A stretch of 64,000 bases of DNA. It comes from Alitta virens (taxonomy: Eukaryota; Annelida; Polychaeta; Phyllodocida; Nereididae). A program made the position numbers and the translations under genes. The stretch is from positions 40,137,836 through 40,201,835 of the forward strand of contig OW028580.1 in the NCBI GenBank assembly GCA_932294295.1, read 5' to 3'. Shown here piece after piece: positions 1-12,816 of this stretch. Numbering within the stretch: position 1 is the stretch's first letter; each line of letters opens with the position of its first letter. The notes below the pieces were generated by a model that ran no database searches, was not told where the DNA came from, and was given only the letters and a program-made list of their open reading frames with translations.

Positions 1-437
1 GGAACTTAAGTTTATACATTTTTTAAGTACCAATTGAACAAGCACATAATATTGAATGTGCAATAAAGCAAGGGTAATGATGCAACACAGTATAAATCTA
101 GGAATTTGTACAGTCACAATGAATGAAAACACTATATAAGAATTAGTGAAGATAATCCTATAAAAATAGGGATGGGTGGGTGGGAGAACTGAATCTGATG
201 AGACGATTGAATTTGAGCGGGAGAGTCCGCTTATATAAGCTCCCAGGATTAGGGGCAAGGAAGTGCCCCCTGATTGGCTAGCTGCTGGTCAAGAGACCAG
301 AACGCTTCCTGGCCATACAGGAAGTGGCTAGCAAGAAGAAACCAATATGGCTGCCCAGTGACTTTAACCAAATTTACATGGTACGTAAATCTCATTAGTA
401 GTAGTAGTAGTAGTAGTAGTAGTAGCAGTAGTAGTAA

Positions 438-469
<32 letters not shown>

Positions 470-1960
470 ATAGTAGTAATTAATAGTAGTAGCTGTGGCG
501 AAAGGCAGAGGACCAGATTGGCAGGGACAAACGAAAGTCTCAGGTCAATAAAACCTTTTTCATACTGTATACTTTAAGGACAACGGATAAAATATAAAAG
601 AGAGTTTTGTCCGAAATTTGCTGGTCTCAATGGTGTAATGGCCTCAGTAGAGATTAGTAAATGACTCAAATAACAAAAAAGCAACCCAAATGAAGATATC
701 ACTATTAAGACAAAAAAAAAAAATTACCAATAAATACAGTAATATGTATCACAGCGTCTGAATAGTGAGTTTCCATGGTACTTCATTGAAATTTACACGA
801 AAATCCAAAACAAGAACTTGATCTTGAAACTGACTTTGGCTTTGAGTGGCCACTTGACAGCGACATCGATTCGTCTTCAGGCGGCCTCCCCCATTATTGC
901 ACTCTATGAAAATCATGCCCCAAAAAAACCAACCCTTTGGTTTTTTGGCTTGTACCTATACCTTACCAGTTTAATTTCTTAAAAAAAAAACAACAACAAT
1001 ATATTGGAAATACTAATTTGGTATTTATAAAAATCTAAATTCTGGTGCTTGACTAGACTTAACAAGAATATTCTTTTCAAAAAAAGAATAGATACCTGGT
1101 GTTGTGTGTAGAATGCCAGCAGCACTAGGCCTACAATGTAAACACTTCAATACAGTATGATGGCTACTGCCTCATTGAGACCAGTGTTTGTGCCTTGTAT
1201 ACTCCATTCTTTACCCAGCATTTTACAAATTTATTTATCTATTGTATAAATATAAATTCTACACATTTTCCTGAACAATTCAATCTTTATTTGAAAAAAA
1301 TCAGACCAATATTAGAAGAGCAGCAGCCTTTTAAAGTATATGAATACCTATGCCATTGCGTAGGCATCCCCCTCTCTGCCTTCGCTGGCTATGCTGCTGC
1401 TGTGTTGACCCATATATTGTCAAAACTCGGACCGTTCGGTTGCTTAAATACCTGGTCTGTCATAGAACATAGTATGGTAGTTCTATACTTGATAATGGCC
1501 TAGGCCCAGGTATAAACAATAAAAACCGGTCAAATGGAGTTTCACAAGTTGAAGTGGCTGATCTAACATTAGCTGCCTTTTTGTTAAAACCCGGCACAAC
1601 AGTTAGCAAAGTGTGAAAACTGTGAACTCCCATGGTTATTTGAAAAACCAAAGTGTACAATGGACTTCCGTAAAATCAAATTTGATCTTGTATAACCCTT
1701 TTGGTTTTTTAAAAGTCCATTGATTTTTTAAACAACTTAATTTTTCCCAAAGTGTAAACACATTTTATGAACAATTCACATCGATCAGTAATGTAATAAA
1801 TATCTAGTTTACAAGTATTTGGTATGTACCTTTACCATAGAGGTAATTGTTGTTTGATGTCATAAATGTTGTCTATCTTTCTGTCTGTTTGCCTCTCTGT
1901 CCAGTTGTCTTCATTGATGTCATAAATACGACATCGTTCCAAAAGGATACCTGAGGATGA
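1..1960. other. Non-coding flank
   Basis: I see no supportable gene here. The stretch is AT-rich, with poly-A and poly-T runs and an (AGT)n tract. Open frames of 60-100 codons occur but resemble no protein family and lack splice or start support. Confidence 0.5.
396..490. repeat. (AGT)n trinucleotide microsatellite
   Basis: About 30 units of AGT/TAG with a few interruptions (AGC, AAT). One frame reads as poly-serine, but this is a by-product of the repeat. Confidence 0.9.
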
Positions 1961-2427
1961 ATGCAGAGAAAATTCGAAGAAATATGACACATATTTACGT
2001 TTTATTACAATTCTTTGATGTGATAAACCTCTTTGACGTGATAAACTTTCTTTGATCTAGTAAACTTTCTTTGATGTGATAAACTTTGTCTTTCTCAGGG
2101 TTAGATCACAAGAGATCGGCCATTCCACAGAGTTTAGAATAAAGCTTGAAAAATCAAAGAAACTGTTGCGACATTGGTTAGCTAGTACCCTTGGAAATCC
2201 GATTTATTTGTCTCATTGCCTTTTGTAGAACAAGGAATTCCGAAGTCAGTGAGTGCAGTTTTCATTTGTGGTCTTTCTGATTTCCCGTTTTCCAAACTTT
2301 CCAGGTGCAGAAAGTACAGTTTACGACTTTGAGAATGAACCAAGCTTTTTTGTGAGCTTCAGACATTATAAAGACATTCTTCATCTATTGACCTTTTTTT
2401 TTTATCAAATAATAACAGTATAATCTT

Positions 2428-3462
2428 CTATTTGCTAAGACGCAAACATTTGAGGAGGAATTTTCGATATTCATTGATGGTTGGCACGTAGATAAGGGGG
2501 TTAAGAAAAGAATTCCCTGCAGCCAAGTATGTGGTTATGAGTTCCATATCAGGACTGAAAGTTTGTCCATAAATCATCTCCCATATGGTGACAAATAGGA
2601 AATAAGGAGACCAGAATATGTAGAAGCCGACTACCATGCAAGTCAATGTGCGCACTACTTTCTTGTTTGTGACAGAAGTAGCTGTTCCAAAAGCAGATTC
2701 CTGTGCAGCAATAGCCCGTGCGTGTTTGTGTGCAGTGTAAAATAGTCCAAGGAAACAGACAGCATTACTAATAGTAGGCACGATAGCACCAAATACTAAA
2801 ATGAATGATGAAAAAATATAACTGACCGTTGAGTCAAAACAGCAAAAATAGGCATAAATATAATACTTGACTCGGGCGTCACCTACATTGAAAAAGAGAG
2901 CTAAACCAAAGCAAGCTCCCATAATCCACAACATGATGTTGACACAATTGACGGTTTTTTTAGTCATAAATTGTGAATAAGTCAAAGGCTTAACGACTAA
3001 CAATAATCTATCTAATAGAATAAAAGCCAAATGAAAGACTGAGATGATTGCAAAAGTTGTTACAAAGCAAGCGTCAAATCTGCACAGTATATCAGTGGGC
3101 CGCAGAAAATAGTCCCCAGTGATCTCAAAGTAACTCATGCGGAACAGCATCACTGATCCTAAACATAGATCGGTGGTTGCTAAGGATAACATCACCGTCT
3201 TAGATGTATCAGGGATGCTGTTCACTTTAGGTAAGATGTAGAATACTGGTATATTGAAGGTTATAATGAATGAAATTACTATCCAAATGAAGAATAACTT
3301 CCATGTATTGGGTGGAACAAATTCTGTTGGTGGTAGATTGTAATCAATAGGTATATCCGATGTTTGTTTATCGGTCATGGAAGTGTAGTTTTGAATAGAA
3401 TCACCAGGTGTCATTGACGCATTGTTTACATCCTGGAAACATGAGAAATTGCAATTAGCCAT
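2428..3462 (-). CDS. Orphan class A (rhodopsin-like) GPCR, copy 1
   Basis: Intronless gene for a 344-residue seven-helix receptor of the plasma membrane. The extracellular N-terminus has N-glycosylation sequons (NFS, NAS, NYT). Class A landmarks are visible: N in helix 1 (ITFNIP), D in helix 2 (ATTDLC), a cysteine at the top of helix 3, DRL in place of DRY at the end of helix 3, W in helix 4, P in helix 5, FWSP in helix 6, and NPLIY in helix 7. Counting back 25 residues from the DRL arginine gives valine at position 3.32, so the aspartate that anchors amines is missing although the core looks amine-receptor-like. The ligand is unknown. The start was chosen at the ATG in AATCATGGCT context, because the two paralogues become colinear there; an in-frame ATG 16 codons upstream is not conserved. 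It is a close paralogue of 19941-20975. Confidence 0.9.
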   Translation of the reverse strand: MANCNFSCFQDVNNASMTPGDSIQNYTSMTDKQTSDIPIDYNLPPTEFVPPNTWKLFFIWIVISFIITFNIPVFYILPKVNSIPDTSKTVMLSLATTDLCLGSVMLFRMSYFEITGDYFLRPTDILCRFDACFVTTFAIISVFHLAFILLDRLLLVVKPLTYSQFMTKKTVNCVNIMLWIMGACFGLALFFNVGDARVKYYIYAYFCCFDSTVSYIFSSFILVFGAIVPTISNAVCFLGLFYTAHKHARAIAAQESAFGTATSVTNKKVVRTLTCMVVGFYIFWSPYFLFVTIWEMIYGQTFSPDMELITTYLAAGNSFLNPLIYVPTINEYRKFLLKCLRLSK

Positions 3463-4700
3463 GATTTCCAGAGTGTTCACAGCTTGCCTCTTACAGGTAT
3501 CTGCTCTCATTCAGAGAGATTTGTCTTTTAGTACCCTCCATGAAGTAGATGCAGCAGCGAATCATCATAAATTATTCATGGCCCAACAGCCGAGCAGTGA
3601 AAGTGGTTAGCATCCGAGCATTGATTGTTCAGACTCTCAAAACATGCACAAGTGTGACAATTGAAAAAGATATGACAATGCAACAGAACATTCAATTGAT
3701 GTTTATTTCTATAATTGCAATATTCAGTATTTAGCTGGGTATTATAATTGATGGTTTACAGTCAACTGAAGCATAAGCATGTCATTCATAGAACTTGGGT
3801 GTAGCCGGCTAATTGGCCACATAAAAAAAAACACTTTATGTAACTAAGCTCTTTTAGTATTCACTGTTAAAGAAATTAGTGAAAGATTTCCCCAAAAATA
3901 CTATATTTCACCACTTCTTGGTCAAGCGGTGTATGTCTCGTTGCGACAGGGACTGAAGTTTAGTTAGCTTAAAGGATCAGTCCCATGAGGCAGAAGTCAA
4001 GATCAAGTAGTATACACCATTTTATGCACTCACCCAATGAACATAATTAAGGTAATGGCATCCATGTATCTAAATTCTATTCATTCATCATCAATTCAGG
4101 TAAATATCACTTATTAATTTTGATGAATGTTGCTCTGAACGACTTTCAAAATAAGTTGATATTCACTTTAAGGGGGTTTTAATGGCGTTTTCCAAAAAGG
4201 TATTCGTGTTTACATTCATATTTGCTGTATTTTTTGATGTTTTATAGTTTTACTCAATTCAGCAAATGCATCGTCACTTAATGTAAATAATAAGACACTC
4301 ACATGAATACCAAATATGCTTAAAACATGAAATACATATTTTCGGCAGGTATAATCTATTGGTAGTGAATTAGATACAAACAATAGGAACTGTGGTTTGC
4401 AACATTTTGGAGAGTAGTGATGTGTTTGTGAGGCTCTAGTGTTTGCAACATTTTGAATAGTGGTATTATATTTGCCAAATTTTGGACAGGAAATTTCATA
4501 GGTAATGGAAATTTTTCATGTAACTAGTGGTCTCAAAATAACTTTGAATTGAGTTCTGAGATCAGCAGTCATCATTATTGTTGTAAATAATTTGTATTTG
4601 TCAATTATAATAAAGAATCATACATAATAAAAAAAAATAAAAAATAAAAAAAAATAAAAAATTTACTTGCAATAACAGGGCACTATGTATTGCATTATAT
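3463..4700. other. Upstream region of GPCR copy 1, non-coding
   Basis: Diverged but alignable to 20976-22235 upstream of the second GPCR. It contains a decayed SINE-like stretch at about 3955-4060, matching the better-preserved copy at 21420-21520, and an A-rich tract at 4627-4665. I see no exon. Confidence 0.5.
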
Positions 4701-4704
4701 TATT

Positions 4705-4860
4705 GTTGGTCAGCTTATATGACCAGCTGTCAGAGGTAGATGCAATGATGAGATGATAAAGCTTGCAGTTTATACCATATTACAAATTTACCCCATTGAT
4801 GGGGTCTTCGACTTGCCTTACCATAGACACCAACTAAAAAGTACATTATGTCTGATACTT
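4705..4860 (-). mobile_element. SINE-B fragment
   Basis: Carries the tail block (CAGCTTATATGACCAGCTG, then CAGAGG..GATG.AATGATGAGATGATAA) and the shared central domain (ATTTACCCCATTGATGGGGTCTT, CATAGACACC). The tRNA-like head is missing. The same insertion is present at 22236-22330 in the second duplication copy, so it predates the duplication. Confidence 0.65.
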
Positions 4861-4924
4861 TTATGACCAGAAAACGATTTGATTTACAAATACTTTATAG
4901 TAAACATGTTACTGCCAGGGGTAG

Positions 4925-5085
4925 GGACCTAGCTCAGTTTTAGCACACTGGGCTTCCAACCGCTGGGTCCTGGGTTCAATTCCCGGTCGAGCCTAAGTTA
5001 GCTGGCTGTTTCATACATCTTTTCATTGCCATAGTCCCTGCCTGTCCTAATAAGCCCATCAGGTGCAGAATTTAGAACGTAAAGC
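4925..5085 (+). mobile_element. SINE-C (tRNA-derived)
   Basis: A tRNA-like head with an A-box-like TAGCTCAGTTTTAGC and a B-box GGTTCAATTCC is followed by a short unique body (TCATTGCCATAGTCCCTGCC, CCATCAGGTGCAG). The body is shared with 57935-58090 and, inverted, with 11745-11885. It is not a functional tRNA, because the fold is degenerate and it continues into the SINE body. Confidence 0.65.
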
Positions 5086-5228
5086 TCTAATTCGCCCAAC
5101 CACTGTTACATTCATACACAAGTTTCTTTTCTCACAAAAATTGAGACTTGAAAAAATATAAGATAAAAATTGTACTATTGAAGTCCACAATAAGATAAAC
5201 TTTCCGTTAACGAAAGATGCAGATATCT

Positions 5229-8200
5229 GAAATATAGATGAGGTTTCAATGAGTTGTTTTAACACATGAAATAAAGATGAGGTTTCAATGAGTTGTTTTA
5301 ACACATGAAATATAGATGAGGTTTCAATGAGTTGTTTTAACACATGAAATATAAATGAGGTTTCAATGAGTTGTTTTAACACATGAGATATAGATGAGGT
5401 TTCAATGAGTTGTTTTAACACATGAAATATGGATGAGTTGTTTTAACACATGAAATATGGATGAGGTTTCAATGAGTTGTTTTAACACATGAAATATGGA
5501 TGAGTTGTTTTAACACATGAAATATAGATGAGGTTTCAACGAGTTGTTTTAACACATGAAATATAGATGAGGTTTCAATGAGTTGTTTTAACGCATGAAA
5601 TATGGATGAGGTTTCAACGAGTTGTTTTAACACATGAAATATAAATGAGGTTTCAATGAGTTGTTTTAACACATGAAATATAGATGAGGTTTCAATGAGT
5701 TGTTTTAACACATGAAATATAGATGAGGTTTCAATGAGTTGTTTTAACACATGAAATATGGATGAGGCTTCAACAAGTTGTTTTAACACATGAAATATAG
5801 ATGAGGCTTCAACGAGTTGTTTTAACACATGAAATATAGATGAGGTTTCAACGAGTTGTTTTAACACATGAAATATAGATGAGGTTTCAACGAGTTGTTT
5901 TAACACATGAAATATGGATGAGGTTTCAATGAATTGTTTTAACACATGAAATATAGATGAGGTTTCAATGAGTTGTTTTAACACATGAAATATAGATGAG
6001 GCTTCAACGAGTTGTTTTAACACATGAAATATAGATGAGGCTTCAACGAGTTGTTTTAACACATGAAATATAGATGAGGCTTCAACGAGTTGTTTTAACA
6101 CATGAAATATAGATGAGGTTTCAATGAGTTGTTTTAACGCATGAAATATGGATGAGGTTTCAATGAGTTGTTTTAACACATGAAATATAGATGAGGTTTC
6201 AATGAGTTGTTTTAACACATGAGATACAGATGAGGTTTCAATGAGTTGTTTTAACACATGAAATATAGATGAGGCTTCAACGAGTTGTTTTAACACATGA
6301 AATATAGATGAGGCTTCAACGAGTTGTTTTAACACATGAAATATAGATGAGGCTTCAACGAGTTGTTTTAACACATGAAATATAGATGAGGTTTCAATGA
6401 GTTGTTTTAACGCATGAAATATGGATGAGGTTTCAATAAGTTGTTTTAACACATGAAATATGGATGAGGTTTCAATGAGTTGTTTTAACACATGAGATAC
6501 AGATGAGGTTTCAATGAGTTGTTTTAACGCATGAAATATAGATGAGGTTTCAATGAGTTGTTTTAACACAAGAAATATAGATGAGGTTTCAATGAGTTGT
6601 TTTAACGCATGAAATATGGATGAGGTTTCAATGAGTTGTTTTAACGCATGAAATATAGATGAGGTTTCAATGAGTTGTTTTAACGCATGAAATATAGATG
6701 AGGTTTCAATGAGTTGTTTTAACGCATGAAATATGGATGAGGTTTCAATGAGTTGTTTTAACGCATGAAATATGGATGAGGTTTCAATGAGTTGTTTTAA
6801 CGCATGAAATACGGATGAGGTTTCAATGAGTTGTTTTAACGCATGAAATATAGATGAGGTTTCAATGAGTTGTTTTAACGCATGAAATATAGATGAGGTT
6901 TCAATGAGTTGTTTTAACACATGAAATATGGATGAGGCTTCAACAAGTTGTTTTAACACATGAAATATAGATGAGGCTTCAACGAGTTGTTTTAACACAT
7001 GAAATATAGATGAGGTTTCAACGAGTTGTTTTAACACATGAAATATAGATGAGGTTTCAACGAGTTGTTTTAACACATGAAATATGGATGAGGTTTCAAC
7101 GAATTGTTTTAACACATGAAATATAGATGAGGTTTCAATGAGTTGTTTTAACACATGAAATATAGATGAGGCTTCAACGAGTTGTTTTAACACATGAAAT
7201 ATAGATGAGGCTTCAACGAGTTGTTTTAACACATGAAATATAGATGAGGCTTCAACGAGTTGTTTTAACACATGAAATATAGATGAGGTTTCAATGAGTT
7301 GTTTTAACGCATGAAATATGGATGAGGTTTCAATGAGTTGTTTTAACACATGAAATATAGATGAGGTTTCAATGAGTTGTTTTAACACATGAGATACAGA
7401 TGAGGTTTCAATGAGTTGTTTTAACACATGAAATATAGATGAGGCTTCAACGAGTTGTTTTAACACATGAAATATAGATGAGGCTTCAACGAGTTGTTTT
7501 AACACATGAAATATGGATGAGGCTTCAACGAGTTGTTTTAACACATGAAATATGGATGAGGTTTCAATGAGTTGTTTTAACACATGAGATACAGATGAGG
7601 TTTCAATGAGTTGTTTTAACGCATGAAATATAGATGAGGTTTCAATGAGTTGTTTTAACACAAGAAATATAGATGAGGTTTCAATGAGTTGTTTTAACGC
7701 ATGAAATATGGATGAGGTTTCAATGAGTTGTTTTAACGCATGAAATATCGATGAGGTTTCAATGAGTTGTTTTAACGCATGAAATATGGATGAGGTTTCA
7801 ATGAGTTGTTTTAACGCATGAAATATGGATGAGGTTTCAATGAGTTGTTTTAACGCATGAAATATGGATGAGGTTTCAATGAGTTGTTTTAACGCATGAA
7901 ATACGGATGAGGTTTCAATGAGTTGTTTTAACGCATGAAATACAGATGAGGTTTCAATGAGTTGTTTTAACGCATGAAATATAGATGAGGTTTCAATGAG
8001 TTGTTTTAACGCATGAAATATAGATGAGGTTTCAATGAGTTGTTTTAACGCATGAAATATAGATGAGGTTTCAATGAGTTGTTTTAACACATGAAATATA
8101 GATGAGGTTTCAATGAGTTGTTTTAACACATGAAATATAGATGAGGTTTCAATGAGTTGTTTTAACACATGAAATATAGATGAGGTTTCAATGAGTTGTT

Positions 8201-9106
8201 TTAACACATGAAATATAGATGAGGTTTCAATGAGTTGTTTTAACACATGAAATATAGATGAGGTTTCAATGAGTTGTTTTAACACATGAAATATAGATGA
8301 GGTTTCAATGAGTTGTTTTAACACATGAAATATGGATGAGGTTTCAATGAGTTGTTTTAACGCATGAAATATAGATGAGGTTTCAATGAGTTGTTTTAAC
8401 GCATGAAATATAGATGAGGTTTCAATGAGTTGTTTTAACGCATGAAATATGGATGAGGTTTCAATGAGTTGTTTTAACGCATGAAATATAGATGAGGTTT
8501 CAATGAGTTGTTTTAACGCATGAAATATAGATGAGGTTTCAATGAGTTGTTGTAACGCATGAAATATGGATGAGGTTTCAATGAGTTGTTTTAACACATG
8601 AAATATGGATGAGGTTTCAATGAGTTGTTTTAACACATGAAATATAGATGAGGTTTCAACGAGTTGTTTTAACACATGAAATATGGATGAGGTTTCAACG
8701 AGTTGTTTTAACACATGAAATATAGATGAGGTTTCAATGAGTTGTTTTAACACATGAAATATAGATGAGGCTTCAATGAGTTGTTTTAACACATGAAATA
8801 TAGATGAGGCTTCAACGAGTTGTTTTAACACATGAAATATAGATGAGGCTTCCACGAGTTGTTTTAAAGCATGAAATATAGATGAGGTTTCAACGAGTTG
8901 TTTTAACACATGAAATATAGATGAGGTTTCAATGAGTTGTTTTAACGCATGAAATATGGATGAGGTTTCAATGAGTTGTTTTAACACATGAAATATGGAT
9001 GAGGTTTCAATGAGTTGTTTTAACACATGAAATATGGATGAGGTTTCAATGAGTTGTTTTAACACATGAGATACAGATGAGGTTTCAATGAGTTGTTTTA
9101 ACACAT
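5229..9106. repeat. 39-bp minisatellite, about 100 units
   Basis: Unit: GAAATATAGATGAGGTTTCA followed by ATGAGTTGTTTTAACACAT. The length fits 98 full units plus two 28-bp units near 5.43-5.51 kb that lost 11 bp. Monomers differ at a few recurrent positions (TATAG/TATGG, CAATGAG/CAACGAG, GGTTTC/GGCTTC, AACACATG/AACGCATG). Marked variants recur at 1170 bp (30 units), for example CAACAAG at 5771 and 6941, GAATTG at 5931 and 7101, and GAGATAC at 6221 and 7391. This shows a duplicated higher-order block. One minus-strand frame (13 residues per unit) is open for about 1200 codons, but it has no methionine. Confidence 0.97.
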
Positions 9107-9164
9107 AAACTTCTGTAGGTTCTGACAATTTTTTAAAAATAAATGAACATGATATTTATAATAA

Positions 9165-9985
9165 AGACTTAGAAGGAGAAAAATAATCAAATTTCTTGGA
9201 GTAACTTTAATTAGTTCAGCCATATACAAATGATCAAAAGTAAAATTTTTACCACAACATACTTTACGTACTCTTTATTATAGTTTTATTTATCCATATT
9301 TAGTCTATTGCATTGAAATTTGGGGAATGGCTGCAAATATACATTTAAATTGCACGAATACTTAACTCAGCTGGATCTATTGAACACAGTAAACCTTTAT
9401 TTATAAAGTCAAAAATTTCGGAAATTAGGAAGCTTTATATATAACTCAAGTTTCTTCTTTTATGTACAAGAACGATAAATTAATGTTACCAGATTCAATA
9501 ACATGTATGTTTTTAAGAATATCAAGTATCCATAGATATGCAATTAGAGATATTGATTCTTTTCTTTACCATTTATGCGATTAACAACCACGCAACAAAC
9601 ATTGAAAATATGGGACCCAAATTATGGAACACTTTTAGTCAAAATTTTAATCGGAAAATACCATACATTCTTTTAAACAGGAAATTAAAAGGTTTTTGCT
9701 GCACAATGAAAGTCCACCCTTGTTATAAAAACTAATTTAATTGAGGTTGATTATAAATTCCAATTCTTAAAAGTTCAATAGCGTATCAGTTTATCATTGA
9801 CTAACCTTCATCCCATTCCCATGACTTACAGCACATCTTGACAGATTTCTGCACTTTGCTTTGTAAACTTAAGTTTGTGTACTTGCGAGGCGCAATACGC
9901 CACTGGCGTCCAGCCTGCTATCTCGCTTGTAATATATATTTTACAATTAATAAACTGAAGCTGAAACTGAACTGAAAACTGATAT
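9165..9985 (+). pseudogene. LINE reverse-transcriptase 3' remnant
   Basis: Frameshifted pieces read like the C-terminal part of a non-LTR polymerase: KFLGVTL, then YPYLVYCIEIWG, then IENMGPKLWNTFSQNFNRKI. It ends near ATTAATAAACTGAAGCTGAAA, probably the 3' end. It is a 5'-truncated, inactive insertion found only in duplication copy 1. Confidence 0.6.
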
Positions 9986-11745
9986 ACAGTATGCAACTGT
10001 ACCCCAACATGACTTCATAATAATTCAACATGATATGACCATAATCACTTCCTTAATGCATCAATATGCTTGTTAATTGTAATACGCTCGGATATCAATG
10101 CCAGAAAGTGATAGTGCTATATCTCATGTTCTAACACAAAGGCCTTTGAACGTTTCTAGTGAAGATTGCCATGGAAAATCATGAAGGCTTTTATGTCAGG
10201 TATAGTGAATTTGGTAATACGTTTATAGCTTTGTTGTTGCATGTAGGTTTGATTTTTTTACAGAGTTTTGCACATCAGATTGTGCATTACCCTATTACTA
10301 GCTGTGTGCATGGAATACATATATATAGCTTTTATTGCCACTTTTTCATATCAGAAAAGATACATATGTCACATATCTACTCACTACGTCTATCTAAAAC
10401 TACACCTGCAGAAATATGATGTACAAGTTCTCATTATTTTATACATAATATACAGCTTAACGTTCAAGGTCAAAGCAAAAAAATATATAAGTACATAAAA
10501 GATAGAGGATATGTCACAGATCAAATCACAAATACTGATTAAAATATCAATATTAGATTAAAATTTTACAAAAAAATGTACAAATACTGATCATAATATC
10601 ACAATAAGATTCAAATTTACACAAAAGATAAGAATGTTCACATGTATACAAATTTAGTCCATGTTTGTATTCGAATGTATGAGAGAAAAAAAAAAAAAAT
10701 AAAATAAAATAAAAATACCATATACAGTAATGCCAAAAAATATTCAGACACTTTCAACTTTTTATGGATATAAACATGTCAAAACGTGGGACTATGTTGT
10801 GTCAAATATTACCAACCTGTAGGCAAAAATAGCCAATGAGATGTGCATTGGAATGGTACCACTGGAGTATGTGCTTTGTTCTACTAAACTACTTCAATTG
10901 GAGTTTAAAATTTGATGAAAATCTGATCCTAAACCCCCTTAATATTAAGAATACCCATAATTTAAGTTCAACTCCAAAGACATACAATGGGGAAAATAGC
11001 AAATAGTAAGAGGATTTATTATTATAGAGAGGTGTCATGATTAATTAGGAGAGAATTAATTATGAAATTATGTCCATTTTGTACCGATCTAATCCTAACC
11101 CTAATATGTAACAAAAGAAAACCGCCTATACATTCATACTGGCTGAATATATATGTTATCTAAATATACCATTATTTCGCCCTCTATAAGTATGTTTCAA
11201 ATAGATAAATAAAATGTACTTCTCAATTATGCACCTCTCAATCTTGACCATGCAGTGATTTTTTTTTAAATGTTATACTATTTTTGCTGCGAAAAGTCTG
11301 ATGCGCAAAGTTGTCCTTATTTGATACACTATACTGTTGATTACTCGGATCAGTACATTCTAATGTTGCGTTGTCTATTTCACTTCCTGGCAAAGTCATT
11401 CAGTTGCCCTCTAATTGTCATCCTGGTTCATTGATAGCCTTATCAATAAAAGTGCACTGCCACGCCCTCTAACGGAATACCAAAGTACAACAAGTACTAT
11501 GCATATCTCATGCCGCATACAATATGTTTTGCACACTACTTTTGCTTAATGATGTCCTCATTGTCCTGTCAAATAACTAAGATATATTACCATAGCCATT
11601 TTTTGCTTGTGTTCTCGTTTTTGTTATGTTTTTTGGTGTTTTTTGTTTTTGTTATTTTGTGTTTGTGCGTTTTCGTTTGTCAGACAATATTTTGGAAGGT
11701 CCTTCCCCATTGGTGGGTGGTGAGTGGATTAGGGCTTTACGTCCT
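9985..11745. other. Non-coding part of duplication copy 1
   Basis: Contains duplicated blocks at 10010-10310 and 11290-11500. No coding signal is shared between the two copies in this part, and open frames in one copy are broken in the other. Confidence 0.5.
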
Positions 11746-11885
11746 GTATTTCTGCACCTGATGTACTAATTAGCAAAGGCAGGGACCATGACAATGAGTT
11801 GAAGGATGAAACAGCCATCCAACTTAGGGTGGACCGGAAATCGAACCCGGGAACCAGTGGTTGGAAGCCAAATTCCTTCCTCATT
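11745..11885 (-). mobile_element. SINE-C copy
   Basis: Reverse complement of the SINE-C layout: body CTGCACCTGATG with GGCAGGGACCATGACAATGAG, then an inverted B-box (GGAAATCGAACCC) and a head fragment GGTTGGAAGCC. Confidence 0.6.
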
Positions 11886-11921
11886 GTTAATATCAAAGCT
11901 TGCAGTACACATACAGTTTTC

Positions 11922-12234
11922 AATAGATAGATAGACAGACAGCTAGACAGACAGACAGCTAGATAGACAGACAGATAGACAGACAGATAGCTCGACAGAC
12001 AGCTGGACAGATAGATAGACAGACAGCTGGACAGATAGATAGATAAATAGATAGGTAGCTAAGATAGATAGATAGATAGATATATAGATAAATATATAGA
12101 TATATAGATAGATAGATAGATAGATAGATAGACAGATAGATAGATAGATAAACAGATAAATAGATAAATAGATGAATAGATAAATAGATAAATAGATAGG
12201 TAGATAAGATAGATAGATAGATAGATAATTTCCT
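11922..12234. repeat. GATA/CAGA microsatellite, duplication copy 1
   Basis: Mixed (GATA)n, (CAGA)n and (AATA)n tract. The equivalent tract in copy 2 is at 25718-26166, so the seed existed before the duplication and both have expanded. Confidence 0.9.
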
Positions 12235-12539
12235 GAGGTTACCATTGCAAACGGCATGGTAATCCACTATCATTATATGCATCATTTTCATTCATGAATA
12301 CTCTGATTCAGTGCTTTGTGTTATCAAGGAGATAATTAATAATCGACATGGGCTTCCTGTTTCCTGACTATTCATGGAATATTTTACAGCAGTAGAATGG
12401 TAACCATGGTGGCCATTATGTTGCTTGGGTCGTGTAATTGATTACCTTTCCTGTAAAAGCCACAACTGTAATAAACTCAACCTGCTGAGCAAAATTGCTG
12501 TAGCCATTGAAAGACTGCACCCAAAGGGGAATGTGTTAG

Positions 12540-12816
12540 ATAGCTGGGTGGTCTAGTGGTAAGACGCTCGCTTGCTCCTCTGAAGGACCCGGGTTCAATC
12601 ATAGGCCCGGGCATCTTCATGAGCAACTTCCCAGCTGGATGTCATTCGAATAAGACATTAAATTGGCAGTCCCTTGTACTCAGTGTATATGCTGAGGCAA
12701 GTAAAAGACCCCAGCCATGGGGTAAATGTAACATAGGTGGACTCATACTGTCTCTCACCTCATCAATCAACCCTTGGCAGCAGCAAGAAGTTGCCTTAGA
12801 GGGCTGCACTTACAAT

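Noticed and set aside
274..483. Poly-serine frame
   Set aside because: Translation of the (AGT)n microsatellite, with no support beyond it.
5229..9106. Array of regular repeats as a CRISPR array
   Set aside because: Units are head-to-tail with no unique spacers, and the window is animal DNA. It is a minisatellite.
11943..12291. Minus-strand frames rich in Tyr-Leu-Ser-Ile (also at 25704-26304, 36003-36408, 45578-45928)
   Set aside because: They are direct translations of GATA microsatellites.
12544..12610. tRNA genes (also heads near 4930, 34260-34350, 48110-48190, 57940)
   Set aside because: A- and B-box-like words are present, but the cloverleaf is degenerate and each continues into a SINE body.
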